Positions 25,133 to 27,774 of a DNA stretch of 27,774 bases are shown here, in pieces. The notes under the pieces were generated by a model that was not told the DNA's origin, did not search any database, and was given only the letters and a program-made list of their open reading frames with translations. Each line of letters opens with the position of its first letter. Positions within the stretch are counted from its first letter, which is position 1. Where the stretch lies: contig JBEKNT010000029.1 in NCBI GenBank assembly GCA_049522565.1, forward strand, positions 1-27,774. The letters are read 5' to 3'. Source of the stretch: JASHVB01 sp049522565 (GTDB taxonomy: Bacteria > Pseudomonadota > Alphaproteobacteria > Acetobacterales > Acetobacteraceae). The position numbers were made by a program, and so were the translations under genes.

Positions 25133-26318
25133 AGCCGAGCGCCGCTACGCCGGGCAGGGTCTTGCCTTCCAGCCATTCCAGGAATGCGCCGCCGGCGGTG
25201 GAGACGTAGCTGATCTGGTCCAGCACCCCGGCATGGCGCAGCGCCGACACCGTGTCGCCGCCGCCGGCCACGCTGCGCAGCGCACCGCTCTGCGTCGCCG
25301 CCGCCACGGCACGGGCGATCGCCGTCGTCGCCGCGTCGAACGGCGGCGTTTCGAACGCGCCCAGTGGCCCGTTCCACACCAGCGTCTTCAGCTTGCCCAA
25401 CCGTCCGGTCAGGTCCGCCACGGTCGCCGGACCGACATCAAGAATCATCGCATCATCGGGCACGTCCTTGATGCCCACCGTGCGCGTCGGCACATTTGGC
25501 TTGAGTTCGGTCGCGACCACCGCATCGAGCGGCAACACGATTTCGCAACGTCCGCCCTTGGCCTGCGCCATGATGCCGCGCGCGGTGTCGTGCAGCTCGG
25601 CTTCCTGGAGCGACTTGCCGACCGTCACGCCCTGCGCCGCCAGGAAGGTATTGGCCATCGCGCCGCCGATCACCAGCACATCCACCCGCGACAGCAGGTT
25701 GCCGAGCAATTCCAGCTTGGTGGAGACCTTGGCGCCGCCAACGATGGCGGCGACCGGCCGTACCGGGTTGCCGAGTGCGGCGTCCAGCGCCTCCAGCTCC
25801 GCCTGCATCAGCCGGCCGGCGTAGGCAGGCAGCAGATGCGCCACCCCCTCGGTGCTGGCATGCGCGCGGTGGGCCGCGGAGAACGCGTCGTTGACGTAGA
25901 TGTCGGCGAGTTTCGCCAGTTCGGCGCTGAACGCCGGATCGTTCTTTTCCTCGGCGGCGTGGTAGCGGGTGTTCTCCAGCACCAGCACGTCGCCGCGCCC
26001 CATGCGCTCCACCGCCTGCTGGGCGGCGACGCCGACGCAGTCCTCGGCGAACCGCACGCGCTGGCCCAACACCTCGCCGAGCGCCGCGGCCATCGGGGCG
26101 AGCGACATCTCCGGCACGCGTTTGCCTTTCGGGCGGTCGAAATGGCTGCACACGATGACCTTGGCGCCCTTCCCGGCGAGTTCCCGGATGGTGGGCGACA
26201 GGCGTTCGATGCGCGTCAGGTCGGTGATCTTGCCGTCGCGCACCGGCACGTTGAGGTCGGCGCGCAGCAGGACGCGCTTGCCGGCGACGTCCAGGTTGTC
26301 GAGCGTGCGGAATGGCAT
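25131..26318 (-). CDS. pgk: Phosphoglycerate kinase
   Basis: 395 aa, ATG at 26318 with GGAGGT upstream. Phosphoglycerate-binding RADLNVP and SHFDRPKGKR in the N-terminal domain, ENTRYH and VNDAFSAAHRAHAST, the hinge, then GGAKVSTKLELL, GGAMANTFL, the nucleotide-binding VWNGPLGAFETPPF and GGGDTVSAL in the C-terminal domain. Full length for the family. It transfers phosphate from 1,3-bisphosphoglycerate to ADP in glycolysis, or reverse in gluconeogenesis. It lies after gap on the same strand, the standard alphaproteobacterial order, but with a repeat-filled 221-base spacer between them. Confidence 0.98.
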   Translation of the reverse strand: MPFRTLDNLDVAGKRVLLRADLNVPVRDGKITDLTRIERLSPTIRELAGKGAKVIVCSHFDRPKGKRVPEMSLAPMAAALGEVLGQRVRFAEDCVGVAAQQAVERMGRGDVLVLENTRYHAAEEKNDPAFSAELAKLADIYVNDAFSAAHRAHASTEGVAHLLPAYAGRLMQAELEALDAALGNPVRPVAAIVGGAKVSTKLELLGNLLSRVDVLVIGGAMANTFLAAQGVTVGKSLQEAELHDTARGIMAQAKGGRCEIVLPLDAVVATELKPNVPTRTVGIKDVPDDAMILDVGPATVADLTGRLGKLKTLVWNGPLGAFETPPFDAATTAIARAVAAATQSGALRSVAGGGDTVSALRHAGVLDQISYVSTAGGAFLEWLEGKTLPGVAALG

Positions 26319-26333
26319 GGTGACCTCCACTTG

Positions 26334-26541
26334 CCTCGCCCGCACTCCGCGCGGGAGAGGTCGCCTTGCCCCTCCCACGAAGTGGGAGAGGTCGAGGCGT
26401 TTAGCGCCGAGGGTGAGGGTGATCGGGTCCGCATTTTGCTCTTCCTCTCGCGGTCCTTGCGGAGGGGGAAAGTGTGCGTACCGCGGCACCCTCACCCGGC
26501 GCTGCGCGCCGACCTCTCCCGTGCGCAGCGCCGGAGAAGTT
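26334..26541. repeat. Array of palindromic repeats in the gap-pgk spacer
   Basis: Several hairpins occur in a row: CCTCGCCCGC with GCGGGAGAGG (26334-26360), CCTCCCAC-GAA-GTGGGAGAGG (about 26370-26391), a larger inverted pair AGCGCCGAGGGTGAGGGTG (26403-26421) and CACCCTCACCCGGCGCT (26487-26503), and a worn copy GACCTCTCCCG...CGGAGAAGTTA reaching the gap stop codon. No gene is present. The spacer may weaken or separate gap and pgk transcripts. Confidence 0.78.
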
Positions 26542-27553
26542 ATAGTGAACCGAACAGCGCGGCGGTGTCCGACATGCGGTTGGAGAAGCCCCACTCGTTG
26601 TCGTACCACCCCATCACCCGGGTCAGGGCGCCGTCCACCACCGCAGTCTGCGATGCGTCGAAGGTGCACGACGCCGGGCAGTGGTTGAAGTCCACGCTGA
26701 CCAGCGGCCGCGTGTTGTAGTCCATGATGCCGGCCAGCGAGCCCTTCGAGGCGTCCTGCATGGCCGCGTTGATCTCGTCCTTGGTCGCCGGCTTGGACAG
26801 GTTCACGTCGAGCGACACCAGCGACACGTTCGGCGTCGGGATGCGGATCGCGGTGCCGTCCAGCTTGCCCTTCAGCTCCGGCAGCACCAGCCCCACGGCG
26901 CGCGCGGCGCCGGTCGAGGTGGGGATCGCCGACACCGCCGCCGCGCGGGCGCGGTGCAGGTCCTTGTGCAGCGTGTCCACCGTGTTCTGGTCGCCGGTAT
27001 AGGCGTGGATGGTCACCATATAGCCGCGCAGGATGCCGAACTTCTCGTGCAGCACCATGGCCATCGGCGCCAGGCAGTTGGTGGTGCAGGACGCGTTGGA
27101 CACCACCGTCATGTCCTTGGTCAAAATCTTGTGGTTCACGCCATAGACCACGGTCGCGTCGACGTGATCGCCCGGCGCCGAGATCAGCACCTTGCGCGCC
27201 CCGGCCTGGATCAGCGCCGAGGCCTTTTCCTTCGACGTGAAGATACCCGTGCATTCCAGCGCCACATCCACCCCGGAGTAGGGCACCTTGGTGGGATCGC
27301 GCTCGGCCGCGACCTTGATCGGCCCGTACACCTTGCCGTTATGGCGGATGGTGATGGCGTCGCCGGAGATTTCGATCTGGCCGGGGAAGCGGCCATGCAC
27401 GCTGTCGAAGGCGAACAGGTGGGCGTTGGCCTCCACGCTGCCCAGGTCGTTGATGGCGACGGGCACGACGTCCTGCCGCCCGCTCTCGACGATGGCGCGC
27501 AACACCAGGCGCCCGATGCGTCCGAATCCGTTGATCGCGACCTTAACGGCCAT
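26540..27553 (-). CDS. gap: Glyceraldehyde-3-phosphate dehydrogenase, type I
   Basis: 337 aa. NAD-binding MAVKVAINGFGRIGRLVLRA, the catalytic Cys in SNASCTTNCLAP, and the C-terminal WYDNEWGFSNRM are typical. STGAARAVGLVLPELKGKLDGTAIRIPTPNVSLVSL is the phosphate-binding part. It oxidises glyceraldehyde-3-phosphate to 1,3-bisphosphoglycerate in the central carbon pathway. A longer frame starts at 27586, but the family N-terminus begins at the ATG at 27553, preceded by AAAGGA. It is first in the gap-pgk-aminopeptidase run. Its stop TAA touches the end of a repeat copy. Confidence 0.98.
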   Translation of the reverse strand: MAVKVAINGFGRIGRLVLRAIVESGRQDVVPVAINDLGSVEANAHLFAFDSVHGRFPGQIEISGDAITIRHNGKVYGPIKVAAERDPTKVPYSGVDVALECTGIFTSKEKASALIQAGARKVLISAPGDHVDATVVYGVNHKILTKDMTVVSNASCTTNCLAPMAMVLHEKFGILRGYMVTIHAYTGDQNTVDTLHKDLHRARAAAVSAIPTSTGAARAVGLVLPELKGKLDGTAIRIPTPNVSLVSLDVNLSKPATKDEINAAMQDASKGSLAGIMDYNTRPLVSVDFNHCPASCTFDASQTAVVDGALTRVMGWYDNEWGFSNRMSDTAALFGSL

Positions 27554-27664
27554 GGCCTGTGTCCTTTCTGCTGCGTTCCTTGGCATTCCTGACGGGAACA
27601 GATGAACGGATCATTGATACGGATCAAGTGTCGGGCACGAAAGATGATGGCCAGGATGAGAGCA

Positions 27665-27774
27665 TAAGACTCCCCCTCCCCTTGAGGGAGGGGGTTGGGG
27701 GAGGGGCTGGTGCGTGCGAGCCCCCGCCCAACCCCTCCCCCCGACCCCCTCCCACAAGGGGAGGGGGAGTCTTA
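27665..27774. repeat. MITE-like palindromic element upstream of gap
   Basis: Exact 20-base terminal inverted repeats: TAAGACTCCCCCTCCCCTTG at 27665-27684 and its complement at 27755-27774. Inside, GAGGGAGGGGGTTGGGGGAGGGG and its inverted partner also pair loosely around a GTGCGTGCGAG centre. It is a sister of the element at 11509-11623. The right end coincides with the window edge, so a target-site duplication cannot be fully judged. Confidence 0.82.

Noticed and set aside
26319..27254. A 707-codon minus-strand frame joining pgk to the region of gap
   Set aside because: The pgk frame is merely open upstream through the spacer and beneath gap; the first part reads as out-of-frame GAPDH.

Overview
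The window is high-GC (roughly 65-70 %) bacterial chromosome. Gene content and protein sequence point to an alphaproteobacterium, most likely a member of the Acetobacteraceae/Rhodospirillales. This placement is inferred from GC content, the style of the SecA, GAPDH, PGK and Cox11 sequences, and intergenic palindromes typical of that group. No rRNA, tRNA, CRISPR array, integrase or transposase gene was seen.

Layout. (1) 1-4681: the 3' part of typA/bipA (+), a frameshifted RES-domain remnant, and secA (-). (2) 4967-6730: an ECF sigma factor and its membrane anti-sigma factor (overlapping, +), then a headless TPR fragment. (3) 6756-7691: a Cox11/CtaG copper chaperone fused to a C-terminal class I cytochrome c domain (-). 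(4) 7865-10095: two translationally coupled SDR genes (-) behind an amidohydrolase broken by an internal deletion and a frame change. (5) 10430-13150: an NMT1/THI5-type ABC importer operon (+). Its binding-protein gene has an in-frame amber codon, and a MITE-like palindromic element sits between the binding-protein and ATPase genes. (6) 13598-16855: an unrecognised 507-aa protein, a secreted GlcG/HbpS-like protein and a PhyH-type dioxygenase (+). (7) 16888-21305: a rhodanese-type sulfurtransferase (-), an HpaB-type aromatic hydroxylase (+), a VOC ring-cleavage-type dioxygenase (+) and the two subunits of an intradiol dioxygenase, pcaH-pcaG (-). (8) 21370-23550: a YeeZ-like epimerase/SDR protein (+), an alpha/beta hydrolase (-) and a MarR regulator with its own promoter and candidate operator (-). 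(9) 23713-27553: gap, pgk and an M17 aminopeptidase, all on the minus strand.

How the parts work together. Parts 4-7 look like an accessory aromatic-acid or aromatic-amine catabolic neighbourhood: uptake (ABC importer), hydroxylation (HpaB type), ring cleavage (VOC and PcaGH) and side-chain or ring processing (SDRs, amidohydrolase, PhyH). The neighbourhood is partly decaying. The amidohydrolase and the substrate-binding protein are both broken, and further remnants (RES, TPR) lie nearby. Housekeeping genes (typA, secA, gap-pgk) flank it.

The least expected features are non-coding. At least three families of palindromic repeats occupy intergenic spaces. In several places they supply the stop codon of the neighbouring gene, and in one place they supply a Shine-Dalgarno-like sequence held inside a hairpin between pgk and the aminopeptidase. 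The Cox11-cytochrome c fusion and the 507-aa protein are the most interesting protein-level items. No clearly new multi-gene defence or mobile system was found.
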